Assembly (NCBI GenBank): GCA_009668225.1
Contig: WJYK01000004.1
Location: 124,001 to 188,000, forward strand
Reading direction: 5' to 3'
DNA length: 64,000 nt
From: Enterobacteriaceae bacterium RIT693
GTDB lineage: Bacteria > Pseudomonadota > Gammaproteobacteria > Enterobacterales > Enterobacteriaceae
In this document: one piece after another, positions 39,306 to 49,496 of the stretch
Position numbering within the stretch: position 1 is the stretch's first letter
How the letters are laid out: each line of letters begins with the position of its first letter
Made by a program: the position numbers and the translations under genes
The notes under the pieces: generated by a model
The model's database searches: none
The model's input: only the letters and a program-made list of their open reading frames with translations
What the model was told of the DNA's origin: nothing

Positions 39306-40391
39306 ATGGTTGATAGTGTAAACTCCGCAACTGACATTGAAATAGTATCTGCCCTGGACGTGGGCTTTAATGTGATTACTCTCAGTAATGATGGTTATAA
39401 TAACAGAAAGCCTACTATTTTTAATGAGCATCTTATTCCTGAGAAAATAAGAAGGTCAATGTCAATTGGATGGGATTCAATTGATATATCAGGCAGGGAA
39501 ATTAGAGTTATAAAACTTAATAACGTATTTGTGGGAGAGCAAGGGCTGGTTTTAGACTCTAAGTTTAGAGTGATAAAAGAAACTATAACACAACATTCCG
39601 TCGCAGAAATAGAGCGTTTTATTAAAAAAGTTAAAGCGTCAACTCATATTGAGTATGTTCAGGGGAAATTTTTAAATCTTCGAAAAAGAGGTGAGCAAAA
39701 TTATGGTCACTGGCTTATTGAGTGCCTGCCAAAGATCAACTATCTTAATTATCTTGATAATGATTTCGGTGTTCTTGCTCCAAATGTAAGCAGCCAAATG
39801 AATCTTGTTATTGATGCATCTCTAAAGTTATCTGGTATTTCTCAAAATGTAATGATAATGAGGATGAGCAAAGATAATATAAAGTTTTTTCAAACGCTTG
39901 TGATTGTTGAGGGGATAACTCATCATGGCACTTATATGGCACCACAAGCAGTTCAGTTTCATGATGAATTAAGAAAGCAAGTTAAAGGTGCCGGTTTAAA
40001 AAAAGTCCTACTCTTAAGAGATTCTCCTCATAGACGTATTAGCAATATTGAACATCTGTCATCAAGTCTCAGTAAATTAGGTTTCTTATCCATTAATCCA
40101 GGCAGGCTTAGTTTTAATGAGCAAATCTCTGCAATTAAAGATGCTGATTCTGTCATCGGTGTAATGGGGGCTGAAATGACAAATATTGTGTATGCAAATA
40201 AATTTGCAAACATACTTAATATTTCTCCGGCATCTATGCCTGATACTTTTTTTCATTTTATTTCAGTGCATAAAAATCAAGCGTATAACGAGTTTAGATG
40301 TGAAACTCAAGGTCCGGAAAAAAATAGAAATGGCTCAATGCATATTAATGTAGAGGAAGTGTGTGATATTGTTAATAGCTTCCCACTGTGA
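39306..40391 (+). CDS. GT61-family (DUF563) glycosyltransferase
   Basis: A 361-residue protein with the DUF563/GT61 pattern: RGEQNYGHWLIECLPKINYL near 130-149, KVLLLRDSPHRRISN near 237-251, and IKDADSVIGVMGAEMTNIVYAN near 279-300. AAAGG precedes the ATG. The acceptor and donor are unknown. AT-rich like its upstream neighbours. Confidence 0.85.
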   Translation: MVDSVNSATDIEIVSALDVGFNVITLSNDGYNNRKPTIFNEHLIPEKIRRSMSIGWDSIDISGREIRVIKLNNVFVGEQGLVLDSKFRVIKETITQHSVAEIERFIKKVKASTHIEYVQGKFLNLRKRGEQNYGHWLIECLPKINYLNYLDNDFGVLAPNVSSQMNLVIDASLKLSGISQNVMIMRMSKDNIKFFQTLVIVEGITHHGTYMAPQAVQFHDELRKQVKGAGLKKVLLLRDSPHRRISNIEHLSSSLSKLGFLSINPGRLSFNEQISAIKDADSVIGVMGAEMTNIVYANKFANILNISPASMPDTFFHFISVHKNQAYNEFRCETQGPEKNRNGSMHINVEEVCDIVNSFPL

Positions 40392-40571
40392 AATGAAGTT
40401 AAAAAATAAACTAAAAAAAGAGTTTCTATATCATAGGCAGGCTAATAATTTGAAGTGTTTATCGATGTATTTTACATTGTCACATATGGGTGGAGGTGAC
40501 GTGGTGTTCTCTTTTTAAATTACTATGCCTTACCACAATCTTTTTGAATATAATGCTTAATGAGTAATCTC

Positions 40572-41738
40572 ATGAAAATCTCTATAGCCGGTACCGGCTA
40601 CGTTGGTCTTTCTAATGCTGTTTTACTTTCCCAACATCATCAAGTTATTGCGCTAGACGTCGTTCCTGAGAAAGTCGATAAAATTAATCAACGTCAGTCT
40701 CCCATAGCAGATAAAGAACTTGAGGACTATTTAGTCAATAAACCTCTAAATCTTCGTGCCACGCTGGACAAAGTCGAAGCCTATCAAGACGCGGAGTTTG
40801 TTATTATTGCAACGCCGACTGATTACGATCCTAAGACTAACTACTTTAATACCAGCACCGTCGAAGCCGTCATCCGCGATGTGATAAGCATTAACCCGCA
40901 GGCTGTCATGATTATCAAGTCCACTATCCCGGTAGGTTTTACGGAACGAATGCGTGAGGAGTTTGGGACGGACAATCTGATTTTCTCACCCGAATTTCTA
41001 CGTGAAGGCCGTGCTCTGTATGACAATTTACATCCTTCTCGCATCGTCGTCGGAGAGCGCAGCGAGCGTGCCCGGCGTTTTGCCGATCTCCTCAAGGAAG
41101 GTGCCATAAAGCAGGATATACAGGTGTTGTTAACGGGCAGTACTGAGGCTGAAGCCATCAAGCTGTTTGCTAACACCTATCTCGCCATGCGGGTTGCGTA
41201 TTTTAACGAACTTGATACTTACGCCCAAGCTCATGGATTGGACAGCCGACAGATCATTGAAGGTGTTGGATTGGATCCGCGTATTGGTACGCACTACAAC
41301 AATCCTTCATTCGGGTATGGCGGCTATTGTTTGCCTAAAGATACCAAACAATTATTGGCAAACTACGGAGGCGTTCCTAATAACTTGATTCGTGCGATTG
41401 TCGATGCGAATACCACCCGTAAGGATTTTATTGCCGATAGTATAATTGACAAACAGCCGAACGTTGTGGGGATTCATCGCCTTGTGATGAAAGCGGGTTC
41501 TGATAATTTCCGCTCCTCTGCGATTCAGGGGATCATGAAGAGGATAAAAGCTAAAGGAATAGAGGTCGTTGTCTTTGAACCTACCATCAAAGAGAAAACT
41601 TTCTTCAACTCTAGAGTCATTCGTAATCTCAAGGAATTTAAAGAAATTAGTGATGTAATCCTTTGTAATCGCATGGTAAGTGAATTGGCCAATGTCGATA
41701 GCAAGGTTTATACCCGCGATCTGTTTGGTTCCGATTGA
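40572..41738 (+). CDS. ugd: UDP-glucose 6-dehydrogenase
   Basis: 388 residues from the ATG at 40572, the length of E. coli Ugd; an ATG four codons upstream is also open. It oxidises UDP-glucose to UDP-glucuronate with NAD. There is a Rossmann motif [11 protein letters not shown] at the N-terminus, catalytic Cys253 in [15 protein letters not shown], and [14 protein letters not shown]. Its GC content is closer to the housekeeping genes than to the AT-rich genes before it. A second chromosomal ugd is likely elsewhere in an enteric genome. Placed here it indicates glucuronic acid in the locus B polymer. Confidence 0.95.
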   Translation: MKISIAGTGYVGLSNAVLLSQHHQVIALDVVPEKVDKINQRQSPIADKELEDYLVNKPLNLRATLDKVEAYQDAEFVIIATPTDYDPKTNYFNTSTVEAVIRDVISINPQAVMIIKSTIPVGFTERMREEFGTDNLIFSPEFLREGRALYDNLHPSRIVVGERSERARRFADLLKEGAIKQDIQVLLTGSTEAEAIKLFANTYLAMRVAYFNELDTYAQAHGLDSRQIIEGVGLDPRIGTHYNNPSFGYGGYCLPKDTKQLLANYGGVPNNLIRAIVDANTTRKDFIADSIIDKQPNVVGIHRLVMKAGSDNFRSSAIQGIMKRIKAKGIEVVVFEPTIKEKTFFNSRVIRNLKEFKEISDVILCNRMVSELANVDSKVYTRDLFGSD

Positions 41739-41766
41739 GATATTCGTATTTGACTGAGAATGTATT

Positions 41767-42675
41767 TTGAAATTATTTGTTGCGGCAATTATTAAAAATG
41801 AAATGGATGCCCTCCTGGAATGGGTTGCCTATCATCGGGTGGTCGGGGTCAGTGGATTTATTATTGCGGATAACGGCAGCAATGATGGTTCACGTGCTTT
41901 ACTTGATGGGCTGGAGAAACTGGGCATCGTTACTGTGCTTGATTTCCCGACTATTGAAGGACAAAAACCCCAGCTTCCGGCTTATGAACGTATTTTACGT
42001 AGCTGTTCCCGTGATATTGATCTGCTGGCCTTTATTGATGCTGATGAGTTTTTATTACCGTTATCACCCGATTTAAATGTCGTTGACTTTTTCGCTGCGC
42101 ATTTTGCGGATGAAAGCGTCAGCGCTATGGCTCTTAACTGGTCTAATTTTGGATCTAACGGCGAGCTATTTGCCGGAGAAGGATTAGTGACCGAGCGATT
42201 TACCCGGCGTGCTTCTCAGCAATTTAACGCGAATAAAAATTTTAAGAGCATCGTCAGGCCTAATCGCATAAGCCATTTTCATAACCCACATTTTGCTGAG
42301 CTGCGCTTTGGGCGTTATATCGACACGCAAGGCAACGATCTAGTTTTACATCCGAAGCATGGCAACGGCGTCAGTGCCGAAGTGCTCTGGAGTTGGGTGC
42401 GAGTAAATCATTATGTTGTTAAGTCGCTGGAAGAGTTTTTACTCGGTAAACACCTGCGCGGCAGTGCCGCCACGGCAAATCGCGTAAAACATCAAGCCTA
42501 TTTTAAAGCCCACGATCGCAATGATGAGACCTGTCTGCTGGCGGCGGCCCTGGTCCCTAAAGTCAAAGCAGAAATGGCAGCAATACAGGCGCAGTTGGGT
42601 GCTCTGCCAGAAGAGGATAGCCCGCAGAAAAGCGGCTCCTGGCTGGCTTCCAGAGTTAAAAAACTCATCGGCTAA
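41767..42675 (+). CDS. Glycosyltransferase, Glyco_tranf_2_4 type
   Basis: A 302-residue GT-A-like protein starting at a TTG (41767). The pattern AAIIKNEMDALLEWVAYHRVVGVSGFIIADNGSNDGS at the N-terminus and LAFIDADEFLLP (metal-binding DxD region) near 89-100 are typical of the Glyco_tranf_2_4/GT92-like group in capsule clusters. AT content is moderate. Donor unknown. Confidence 0.85.
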   Translation: MKLFVAAIIKNEMDALLEWVAYHRVVGVSGFIIADNGSNDGSRALLDGLEKLGIVTVLDFPTIEGQKPQLPAYERILRSCSRDIDLLAFIDADEFLLPLSPDLNVVDFFAAHFADESVSAMALNWSNFGSNGELFAGEGLVTERFTRRASQQFNANKNFKSIVRPNRISHFHNPHFAELRFGRYIDTQGNDLVLHPKHGNGVSAEVLWSWVRVNHYVVKSLEEFLLGKHLRGSAATANRVKHQAYFKAHDRNDETCLLAAALVPKVKAEMAAIQAQLGALPEEDSPQKSGSWLASRVKKLIG

Positions 42676-42743
42676 TCGACCTTTATTCATCTTTCCCCGG
42701 AGTCAGAAACGGTCTTTCCCGCTTCTGGAATGTGAATCCTCTA

Positions 42744-44753
42744 ATGCATAGCGACTATCACTGGCATCCTCTTGCGCTGCCGGACTCTTTTTTATTGCGT
42801 GCGGGCTGGTTCCTGATTCAGGGCACCCTGTACACCCGCCAGTCGCGCGGTGAAACCAGGTTGCGCTGGCGCTGCCAGGGCGTCTGGCATGAGAAAATCC
42901 TGCCTGTCACCCGGCGCGGCACCCTGCAGGAACTGGTCTGGTTACCCGCTGGGGCCTGCCAGGTGGGGCTGCTCGCCAGCAGCGAAGGGGCAGAATATCA
43001 GCTTAATGTTAGCCGTTTTGCTCAGGTGTCGGCGACCAATAGCGTCTGGCGCCGTCTGCGCCGGGTATGGCCTTTTTATCCGCGTCTGAATACGCAAAAG
43101 CGCAGGCGCCTGGGGCTGTCATGGCATCTGTGGTTTACCGATTTGCGGCAGGCTTATGAGCTGGTGGGCAAGATCCGCGACGACAGGCCTCTACACGCTT
43201 ATGAACACTGGCTGGCTAACTTCGATACCGTGCAGCCCGGCGAACGCCGGTTAATCGATCGTCTTCTGGCCCGTTGGGACAACCTGCCCCACATCTGTCT
43301 GCACCTGGTGAACGGTGGTGATGAGGCGGCGCGCCAGCGTACGCTCGCCAGTATTACGGCACTTTGTTACCCGGCAACACATATCACCGTGCTGGAGCAA
43401 CCTTCTGCTGCTATCAGGCCGGTGGGAGAATGGCAATGGGCCATTCCGGTTGGATCGCAACTCGCACCTGCCGCGCTAGTATGGCTGGCGCACCAGGTGC
43501 GCCAGACGCCAGACGTAAAATGGGTCTACGGCGATCATGATCTGTTGGATGATAAAGGTAAACGTCACTCGCCTGACTTCAAGCCAGACTGGAACGAAAC
43601 GCTGCTGCATAGCCAGAACTATATCTGCTGGAGTGCCCTCTGGCGGGAGCAGGGTACATCCGCTATCCCTCAGGATGGGGCAGAAAGCCATCGTTGGTGG
43701 TTACAGCTGGCTCAACAGTATGCGCCAAAGGAGATTGCGCACGTCCCCGTCTTGTTGATGCATGTGCCGGATGCGCTCCCTCGGCAGGATAGCTACGAAA
43801 CGCTGGCCAGTATGCCGCAAAACCTGCCTGTTGGGGTGACGCTGGAGCCCGCTCCGCATGGGATTTGCCGCTGGCGTTGGCCGCTTCCTGCTGAGTTGCC
43901 GCGGGTTACGGTGATCGTTCCGACACGCAACGGCCTTGCTCACCTCAGGCCGTGTATTGAAAGCCTGGTGCAGCACACCCGTTATCCGAATATCGAAATT
44001 ATGGTGATGGATAATCAGAGCGATGACGCCGAAACGCTGGCCTATTTTGGCCATATCACCCGAAAGTATGGGGTTCGGGTTATCGCCTGGGATCGCCCTT
44101 TTAATTACTCTGCTATCAACAATGCCGGGGTACACGAGGCCACGGGCTCGCTTATCTGTCTGCTTAACAACGACACCGAGGTGATCAACCCGTTGTGGCT
44201 CGATGAAATGGTCTCCCACTTGCTGCGCCCTGGCATCGGGGTCGTGGGGGCCAGACTCTTTTACGGTGATGGTCGGGTTCAGCATGCGGGCGATGCTGTC
44301 GGCCCGGGCGGTTGCGCGGATCATTTTCACAGTGGCCTGGCTGCCGATGAACCCGGTTATCAGCGCAGAGCGGTGAGTGCCCAGGAGCTGTCTGCGGTGA
44401 CGGCGGCCTGTCTGCTCACCCACCGTCAGCTCTTTTTGTCTCTCAACGGTCTGGACGAAGTCAATTTGCCCGTCGCCTTTAACGACGTGGATTACTGTCT
44501 GCGGGTCGGCGAGGCAGGCTGGCGGATCGTCTGGACCCCGTTTGCTGAGCTGTATCACCATGAATCCGTCTCCCGAGGCAAAGATGTCTCGCCAGAGCAG
44601 CTGGCGCGGTCCCAGAGGGAGCTGCGCTATATGAAAAAACGCTGGATGCGGCGGCTCAAACACGATCCTGCCTACAATCCTAACCTGAGCTACGACCGAC
44701 CCGATTTCTCGTTGAGTCATACTCCTGATGTGGTGTTGCCATGGATGAACTGA
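42744..44753 (+). CDS. GT2 glycosyltransferase, probable rhamnosyltransferase type
   Basis: 669 residues from the ATG at 42744; a GTG at 42732 is possible. The middle (about 185-300) is a degenerate GT2-like domain ending in VYGDHDLLDDKGKRHSPDFKPDW, a segment common in two-domain rhamnan-type enzymes. The C-terminal domain (about 390-640) is a full GT2 with VTVIVPTRNGLAHLRPC, LLNNDTEVINPLWLDEM, RVQHAGDAVGPGG and FNDVDYCLRVGEAG. In a locus that carries rmlBDAC, rhamnose transfer is a reasonable guess, but donor specificity cannot be read from sequence. The last 13 bases overlap the next gene. Confidence 0.85.
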   Translation: MHSDYHWHPLALPDSFLLRAGWFLIQGTLYTRQSRGETRLRWRCQGVWHEKILPVTRRGTLQELVWLPAGACQVGLLASSEGAEYQLNVSRFAQVSATNSVWRRLRRVWPFYPRLNTQKRRRLGLSWHLWFTDLRQAYELVGKIRDDRPLHAYEHWLANFDTVQPGERRLIDRLLARWDNLPHICLHLVNGGDEAARQRTLASITALCYPATHITVLEQPSAAIRPVGEWQWAIPVGSQLAPAALVWLAHQVRQTPDVKWVYGDHDLLDDKGKRHSPDFKPDWNETLLHSQNYICWSALWREQGTSAIPQDGAESHRWWLQLAQQYAPKEIAHVPVLLMHVPDALPRQDSYETLASMPQNLPVGVTLEPAPHGICRWRWPLPAELPRVTVIVPTRNGLAHLRPCIESLVQHTRYPNIEIMVMDNQSDDAETLAYFGHITRKYGVRVIAWDRPFNYSAINNAGVHEATGSLICLLNNDTEVINPLWLDEMVSHLLRPGIGVVGARLFYGDGRVQHAGDAVGPGGCADHFHSGLAADEPGYQRRAVSAQELSAVTAACLLTHRQLFLSLNGLDEVNLPVAFNDVDYCLRVGEAGWRIVWTPFAELYHHESVSRGKDVSPEQLARSQRELRYMKKRWMRRLKHDPAYNPNLSYDRPDFSLSHTPDVVLPWMN

Positions 44754-45766
44754 TCAGAAAGGCACTTTTCAAGCCGTACCTGAAACTGAATAAGCAAAGT
44801 CGTGAAGCGCCTTTAGACAGCGGGACTGAGTGCCATTCATTACTGATTTTGCACGAGGGTAACTCACCAACGCTGGCCTATTTTGAAACCGCCATTCGAA
44901 ACCGTTTTCCCGGTGCGCGCTGCCAGCTTGTGGATACCTTAACCAGCCCGTCCATCGAAGTGGATAAAGGGGCTGCCATTGTGGTTATCCGTTTTATTTC
45001 AACACAATGGCAGCGTGAGATAGCGCGCAATATCGATGACCTCTCTCAGGTTGTCTATTTCATGGATGACGATCTGTTCGATCCTTCAGCCTTAAGGGCG
45101 TTGCCTAAGGCCTACCGGACAAAAATTATTCGTCGCTCGGCGGCTCAGCATCGCTGGATCACCTCGCATTGCGACACAATCTGGGTATCGACATCGTATC
45201 TGGCTGACAAATACGCGCACCTTAACCCCGATGTGGTACCTGCCCAACCTACGCCGTTGCTGTTAACCGCTAAGCAGCCGGTAAAAATTGCCTACCACGG
45301 TTCAAGCTCGCATCAGGCCGAGAAATACTGGCTGCGGGAAGTGGTGGAAGGCGTGCTGGCACGGTGCCCACAGGCAAGCTTTGAAATTTTTGGCGAGCAT
45401 GAAATCTACAAACTCTATCGCGACCTGCCTCGTGTAACGGTACTGCATCCGATGAGCTGGCAGAATTATCTGGAGTACTCCCGGCATCACCGTATCGATA
45501 TTGGTTTAGCTCCGCTACTGGAGTCGGAATTTAATAGAGCGCGCGGGCCGGTAAAATTTTATGACTTCGTGCGCATGGGCGCGGTGGGGGTCTACAGCAA
45601 TTGTGCCCCGTACAGTGGCTTTGTTGAACAAAATATCAATGGCGTGCTGTTGAACAGCGATCCGCAAAAGTGGGTCGAGACGTTATCGATGCTGGTCAAT
45701 TCCAGGCAAAAACGCCAAGTGTTGGCGGATAATGCCAGAAAACATATGTACTCATTAATGCGGTAA
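44741..45766 (+). CDS. GT-B fold glycosyltransferase
   Basis: A 341-residue protein of GT1/GT4-like shape: VVYFMDDDLFDPSALR near 106-121, VKIAYHGSSSHQAEKYWL near 186-203, FEIFGEHE, and RGPVKFYDFVRMGAVGVYSN near 269-288, where a GT4 nucleotide-sugar site would be. It overlaps the upstream GT2 gene by 13 bp, so translation is coupled. Specificity unknown. Confidence 0.82.
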   Translation: MDELIRKALFKPYLKLNKQSREAPLDSGTECHSLLILHEGNSPTLAYFETAIRNRFPGARCQLVDTLTSPSIEVDKGAAIVVIRFISTQWQREIARNIDDLSQVVYFMDDDLFDPSALRALPKAYRTKIIRRSAAQHRWITSHCDTIWVSTSYLADKYAHLNPDVVPAQPTPLLLTAKQPVKIAYHGSSSHQAEKYWLREVVEGVLARCPQASFEIFGEHEIYKLYRDLPRVTVLHPMSWQNYLEYSRHHRIDIGLAPLLESEFNRARGPVKFYDFVRMGAVGVYSNCAPYSGFVEQNINGVLLNSDPQKWVETLSMLVNSRQKRQVLADNARKHMYSLMR

Positions 45767-45903
45767 AACAAGGCGTTAAGAGAAATTATTTATTTTCAAT
45801 CTGCAGTTGTGTATATCCCAACCTCAACAAAACAGGGTCATAGTGAAGAGAAGAGACTCTGCTCTTCTGGCCCTTTCATTCCATAGAAAAGTAAAAATCG
45901 TTT

Positions 45904-46989
45904 ATGAAAATTCTTGTAACAGGTGGCGCCGGTTTTATCGGATCCGCCGTTGTTCGTCATATTATCCGTGACACTCAGGATGCGGTAATCAACCTTGATA
46001 AGCTCACCTATGCGGGCAACCTGGAATCGTTGGCCGACATCGCAGCAAGCGATCGTTACGCTTTTGAGCAGGTGGATATCTGCAACCGTGTGGAGCTGTC
46101 TCGGGTTTTTGCCACCCATCAGCCGGACGTGGTGATGCATCTGGCCGCAGAGAGCCATGTGGATCGCTCTATTACCGGCCCTGCAGATTTTATCGAAACC
46201 AATATCGTGGGCACCTATACGCTACTCGAAGCGGCCCGTACCTACTGGAGCGAGCTGGACGAAGGCCGCAAGCAGGCATTTCGTTTCCACCATATTTCCA
46301 CCGACGAAGTGTATGGTGATCTGTCGCACCCGGATGAAGTGAGCGAAGATACGGAATTGCCGCTCTTTACCGAAACCACCCCATATGCGCCAAGCAGCCC
46401 GTACTCGGCGTCGAAAGCTTCCAGCGATCATCTGGTGCGCGCATGGCGTCGTACCTATGGCCTGCCGACTATCGTCACTAACTGCTCCAACAACTACGGC
46501 CCGTATCATTTCCCGGAAAAGCTGATCCCGCTGATGATCCTCAATGCTCTGGAAGGGAAAGCGCTGCCTGTCTATGGAAAAGGCGATCAGATACGCGACT
46601 GGTTGTATATCGAAGATCATGCGCGTGCGCTCTACACCGTGGTGACCACCGGCGTGGTGGGCGAGACCTATAACATCGGGGGCCACAACGAAAAGCAGAA
46701 CTTGGACGTGGTCCACACTATTTGCGACCTGCTCGACGAGATGGTGCCTAAAGCCGGTTCTTACCGTGACAACATTACCTACGTGACTGACCGTCCTGGC
46801 CATGACCGTCGCTATGCTATCGATGCCAGAAAAATGAGCCGCGAGCTGAACTGGCAGCCGCAGGAGACCTTCGAGTCCGGCATCCGTAAAACCGTGCGGT
46901 GGTATCTGGATAACCCGCTTTGGGTCAACAACGTCAAAAGCGGAAGTTATCAGGACTGGATCGCCAGGAACTACCAGGAGCGCCACTGA
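45904..46989 (+). CDS. rmlB: dTDP-glucose 4,6-dehydratase
   Basis: 361 residues, extended SDR. NAD motif [13 protein letters not shown] at the N-terminus; [12 protein letters not shown]; the STDEVYGDL block; catalytic YSASKAS. It makes dTDP-4-keto-6-deoxyglucose. First of the rmlBDAC set; its stop overlaps rmlD by one base (TGATG). Confidence 0.97.
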   Translation: MKILVTGGAGFIGSAVVRHIIRDTQDAVINLDKLTYAGNLESLADIAASDRYAFEQVDICNRVELSRVFATHQPDVVMHLAAESHVDRSITGPADFIETNIVGTYTLLEAARTYWSELDEGRKQAFRFHHISTDEVYGDLSHPDEVSEDTELPLFTETTPYAPSSPYSASKASSDHLVRAWRRTYGLPTIVTNCSNNYGPYHFPEKLIPLMILNALEGKALPVYGKGDQIRDWLYIEDHARALYTVVTTGVVGETYNIGGHNEKQNLDVVHTICDLLDEMVPKAGSYRDNITYVTDRPGHDRRYAIDARKMSRELNWQPQETFESGIRKTVRWYLDNPLWVNNVKSGSYQDWIARNYQERH

Positions 46990-47876
46990 TGCATATTTTA
47001 CTGTTCGGCAAAAATGGTCAGGTGGGCTGGGAGCTGCAGCGCGCGTTGTTACCGCTGGGTCGTATTACGGCGGTGGATTTTGACTCGACCGATTACTGTG
47101 GTGACTTCAGTAACCCGGAAGGCGTGGCCGAGACCGTGCGTCTGCTGAGGCCGGATGTGATCGTCAATGCCGCCGCACATACCACGGTGGATAAAGCCGA
47201 GAGTGAACGCGACTTTGCCGAGCGGCTCAATGCCACAAGCGTTGCCGCCCTCGCCAAAGAAGCCGAGGCGCTGGGGGTCTGGCTGGTGCACTACTCCACC
47301 GACTACGTCTTCAACGGCAGCGGTGAGAAACCGTGGGTGGAGACAGATCCAACCGCTCCGCTGAACGTTTACGGCGAAACCAAGCTGGCTGGCGAACTGG
47401 CTGCCGCTCTCTGCTCGCGTCACCTGATTTTCCGCACCAGCTGGGTCTATGCCGCCCGCGGCGCCAACTTTGCGAAAACCATGCTACGCCTGGCTAAAGA
47501 GCGTAACGAAATATCGGTCATCAACGATCAGTTTGGTGCGCCGACGGGAGCAGAACTGCTGGCCGACTGCACGGCCCATGCTATCCGTATCGCGCAGGAT
47601 AAACCCGAGGTTGCCGGACTTTATCATCTGATCGCCGCCGGCACGACCACCTGGTTCGACTATGCCCAGCGGGTGTTCGCCACCGCAGATGCGGCGGGCG
47701 TTGCGCTGGCGGTGACCAAGGTGAAAGCCGTCCCGAGCAGCGCGTTCCCGACACCGGCAAAACGCCCGCTTAACTCACGCCTCGATACCAGCAAGTTCCA
47801 GCGTACTTTCGGGATGCGCTTGCCGAACTGGACTATCGGCGTCGATCGCATGCTGGCAGAAATACTTGGGAAGTAA
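46989..47876 (+). CDS. rmlD: dTDP-4-dehydrorhamnose reductase
   Basis: 295 residues from the ATG at 46989 (a frame open further upstream lies inside rmlB). NADP motif FGKNGQVGWELQ, STDYVFNGSG, and YGETKLAGE with the catalytic Tyr/Lys. It carries out the last step to dTDP-L-rhamnose. Confidence 0.97.
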   Translation: MHILLFGKNGQVGWELQRALLPLGRITAVDFDSTDYCGDFSNPEGVAETVRLLRPDVIVNAAAHTTVDKAESERDFAERLNATSVAALAKEAEALGVWLVHYSTDYVFNGSGEKPWVETDPTAPLNVYGETKLAGELAAALCSRHLIFRTSWVYAARGANFAKTMLRLAKERNEISVINDQFGAPTGAELLADCTAHAIRIAQDKPEVAGLYHLIAAGTTTWFDYAQRVFATADAAGVALAVTKVKAVPSSAFPTPAKRPLNSRLDTSKFQRTFGMRLPNWTIGVDRMLAEILGK

Positions 47877-47924
47877 ACGCAGCAAGGCAAAGTCCTCCAT
47901 GTTTTATCGACACGGACCTTTGTC

Positions 47925-47949
47925 AGGGGGCGGCGTTTCGCCCCCTTTT
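47925..47949 (+). terminator. Terminator-like hairpin inside the rml operon
   Basis: AGGGGGCG-gcgttt-CGCCCCCTTTT, 49 bp after rmlD and 32 bp before rmlA. The stem is GC-rich, the T run short. As the operon carries ops, RfaH-modified polymerase may read through. Confidence 0.7.
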
Positions 47950-47980
47950 ACAGCAATCAAACAGATAGAGTTGAAGGGTT

Positions 47981-48853
47981 ATGAGCAAACGTAAAGGTAT
48001 TATTCTGGCCGGTGGGTCAGGGACGCGTCTTTATCCGGTCACGATGGCAGTGAGCAAACAGCTGCTGCCGATCTATGACAAACCAATGATCTATTATCCG
48101 CTAAGTACCCTGATGCTGGCAGGTATCCGCGAGATTCTGATTATCAGCACCCCTCAGGATACGCCGCGCTTCGAGCAACTGCTGGGCGACGGTAGCCAGT
48201 GGGGCATCAACCTGCAATATAAAGTGCAGCCAAGCCCGGACGGTCTGGCGCAGGCCTTTATCCTTGGTGAAGCATTTATCGGCGATGACGACTGTGCGCT
48301 GGTGCTGGGCGACAACATCTTCTACGGTCACGACCTGCAGAAACAGCTCGAAGCCGCCGCGGCCAAACCGGCTGGCGCTACGGTTTTTGCCTATCACGTG
48401 CACGATCCTGAGCGTTATGGCGTGGTGGAATTTGATTGCCATGGCACGGCGATTTCTCTGGAAGAGAAGCCGCTGGAGCCGAAGAGCAACTATGCGGTAA
48501 CCGGGCTCTACTTCTACGACAGCCGCGTGGTTAAGATCGCCAAAAGCTTGAAACCGTCGCCGCGAGGCGAGCTGGAGATCACCGACGTTAACCGCATCTA
48601 CCTTGAGCAGGGGGATCTGTCGGTCGCGATGATGGGCCGCGGTTATGCCTGGCTGGATACCGGTACTCATGAGAGCCTGATTGAGGCCAGCAACTTCATC
48701 CAAACTATCGAAACCCGTCAGGGGCTGAAAGTAGCCTGTCCCGAGGAGATTGCCTACCGCCTGAAGTTTATCGATGGTGACCAGGTGAGCAAATTAGCCG
48801 CGCCGCTGGCGAAGAATGCTTACGGGCAATATCTGCTGAAAATGCTCAAGTAG
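47981..48853 (+). CDS. rmlA: Glucose-1-phosphate thymidylyltransferase
   Basis: 290 residues. Nucleotidyltransferase motif [25 protein letters not shown] and [20 protein letters not shown]. It makes dTDP-glucose from glucose 1-phosphate and dTTP, the entry to the rhamnose pathway. GGGTT precedes the ATG. Confidence 0.97.
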   Translation: MSKRKGIILAGGSGTRLYPVTMAVSKQLLPIYDKPMIYYPLSTLMLAGIREILIISTPQDTPRFEQLLGDGSQWGINLQYKVQPSPDGLAQAFILGEAFIGDDDCALVLGDNIFYGHDLQKQLEAAAAKPAGATVFAYHVHDPERYGVVEFDCHGTAISLEEKPLEPKSNYAVTGLYFYDSRVVKIAKSLKPSPRGELEITDVNRIYLEQGDLSVAMMGRGYAWLDTGTHESLIEASNFIQTIETRQGLKVACPEEIAYRLKFIDGDQVSKLAAPLAKNAYGQYLLKMLK

Positions 48854-48879
48854 TCGTCATTGACTCCAGTATGCCAGGA

Positions 48880-48896
48880 GCGCGCTGCTCCTTAAA
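48880..48896 (+). repeat. Hairpin between rmlA and rmlC
   Basis: AGGAGC-gcgct-GCTCCT stem just before rmlC, with no T run; likely an RNA processing or pausing element. Confidence 0.5.
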
Positions 48897-48912
48897 GAAT
48901 CAGGCCGTAATT

Positions 48913-49461
48913 ATGAACGTTATTCAGACCGCAATTCCCGATGTATTCATCTTTGAGCCAAAAGTGTTTGGCGATGACCGTGGTTTTTTCTTCGAAAGCT
49001 TTAACCACCAGCAATTTGAAGCGGCCATTGGCCGCAGCGTGAGCTTTGTGCAGGACAACCACTCTAAATCCTCGAAAGGCGTATTACGAGGCTTGCACTA
49101 CCAGTTGGCGCCGTATGCCCAGGGTAAATTGGTACGTTGCGTGGCGGGTGAAGTGTTCGACGTGGCTGTGGATATCCGTAAACGCTCCCCGACCTTTGGA
49201 CAGTGGGTGGGTGTGCACCTGTCTGGCGAGAACAAACGCCAGCTGTGGATCCCGGAAGGTTTCGCCCATGGTTTTATGACCCTGAGCGACACGGCGGAAT
49301 TCCTGTATAAAACCACCAACTACTACGCCCCGAACAGCGACCGTGGCATCCGCTGGAATGATGAGGCTATCGCGATTGCATGGCCGGAAATCGACGGCGA
49401 GATCCTCACCTCCAGCAAAGACAGCACGGCCAAATCCTTCCCTGACGCAGAGTACTTCTGA
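48913..49461 (+). CDS. rmlC: dTDP-4-dehydrorhamnose 3,5-epimerase
   Basis: 182 residues from the ATG at 48913, which gives the normal start MNVIQTAIPDVFIFEPKVFG. Active-site blocks QDNHSKSSKGVLRGLHYQ and IPEGFAHGFM are present. It completes the rmlBDAC set for dTDP-L-rhamnose; the order B-D-A-C is the usual enteric one. Confidence 0.97.
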   Translation: MNVIQTAIPDVFIFEPKVFGDDRGFFFESFNHQQFEAAIGRSVSFVQDNHSKSSKGVLRGLHYQLAPYAQGKLVRCVAGEVFDVAVDIRKRSPTFGQWVGVHLSGENKRQLWIPEGFAHGFMTLSDTAEFLYKTTNYYAPNSDRGIRWNDEAIAIAWPEIDGEILTSSKDSTAKSFPDAEYF

Positions 49462-49496
49462 GTCACACACCCCGTCGTGACGCGAGGTGTCTTCTG

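Noticed and set aside
43701-44720. 339-codon minus-strand frame inside the GT2 gene
   Set aside because: Antisense shadow of a GC-rich gene; the sense strand has clear GT2 motifs.
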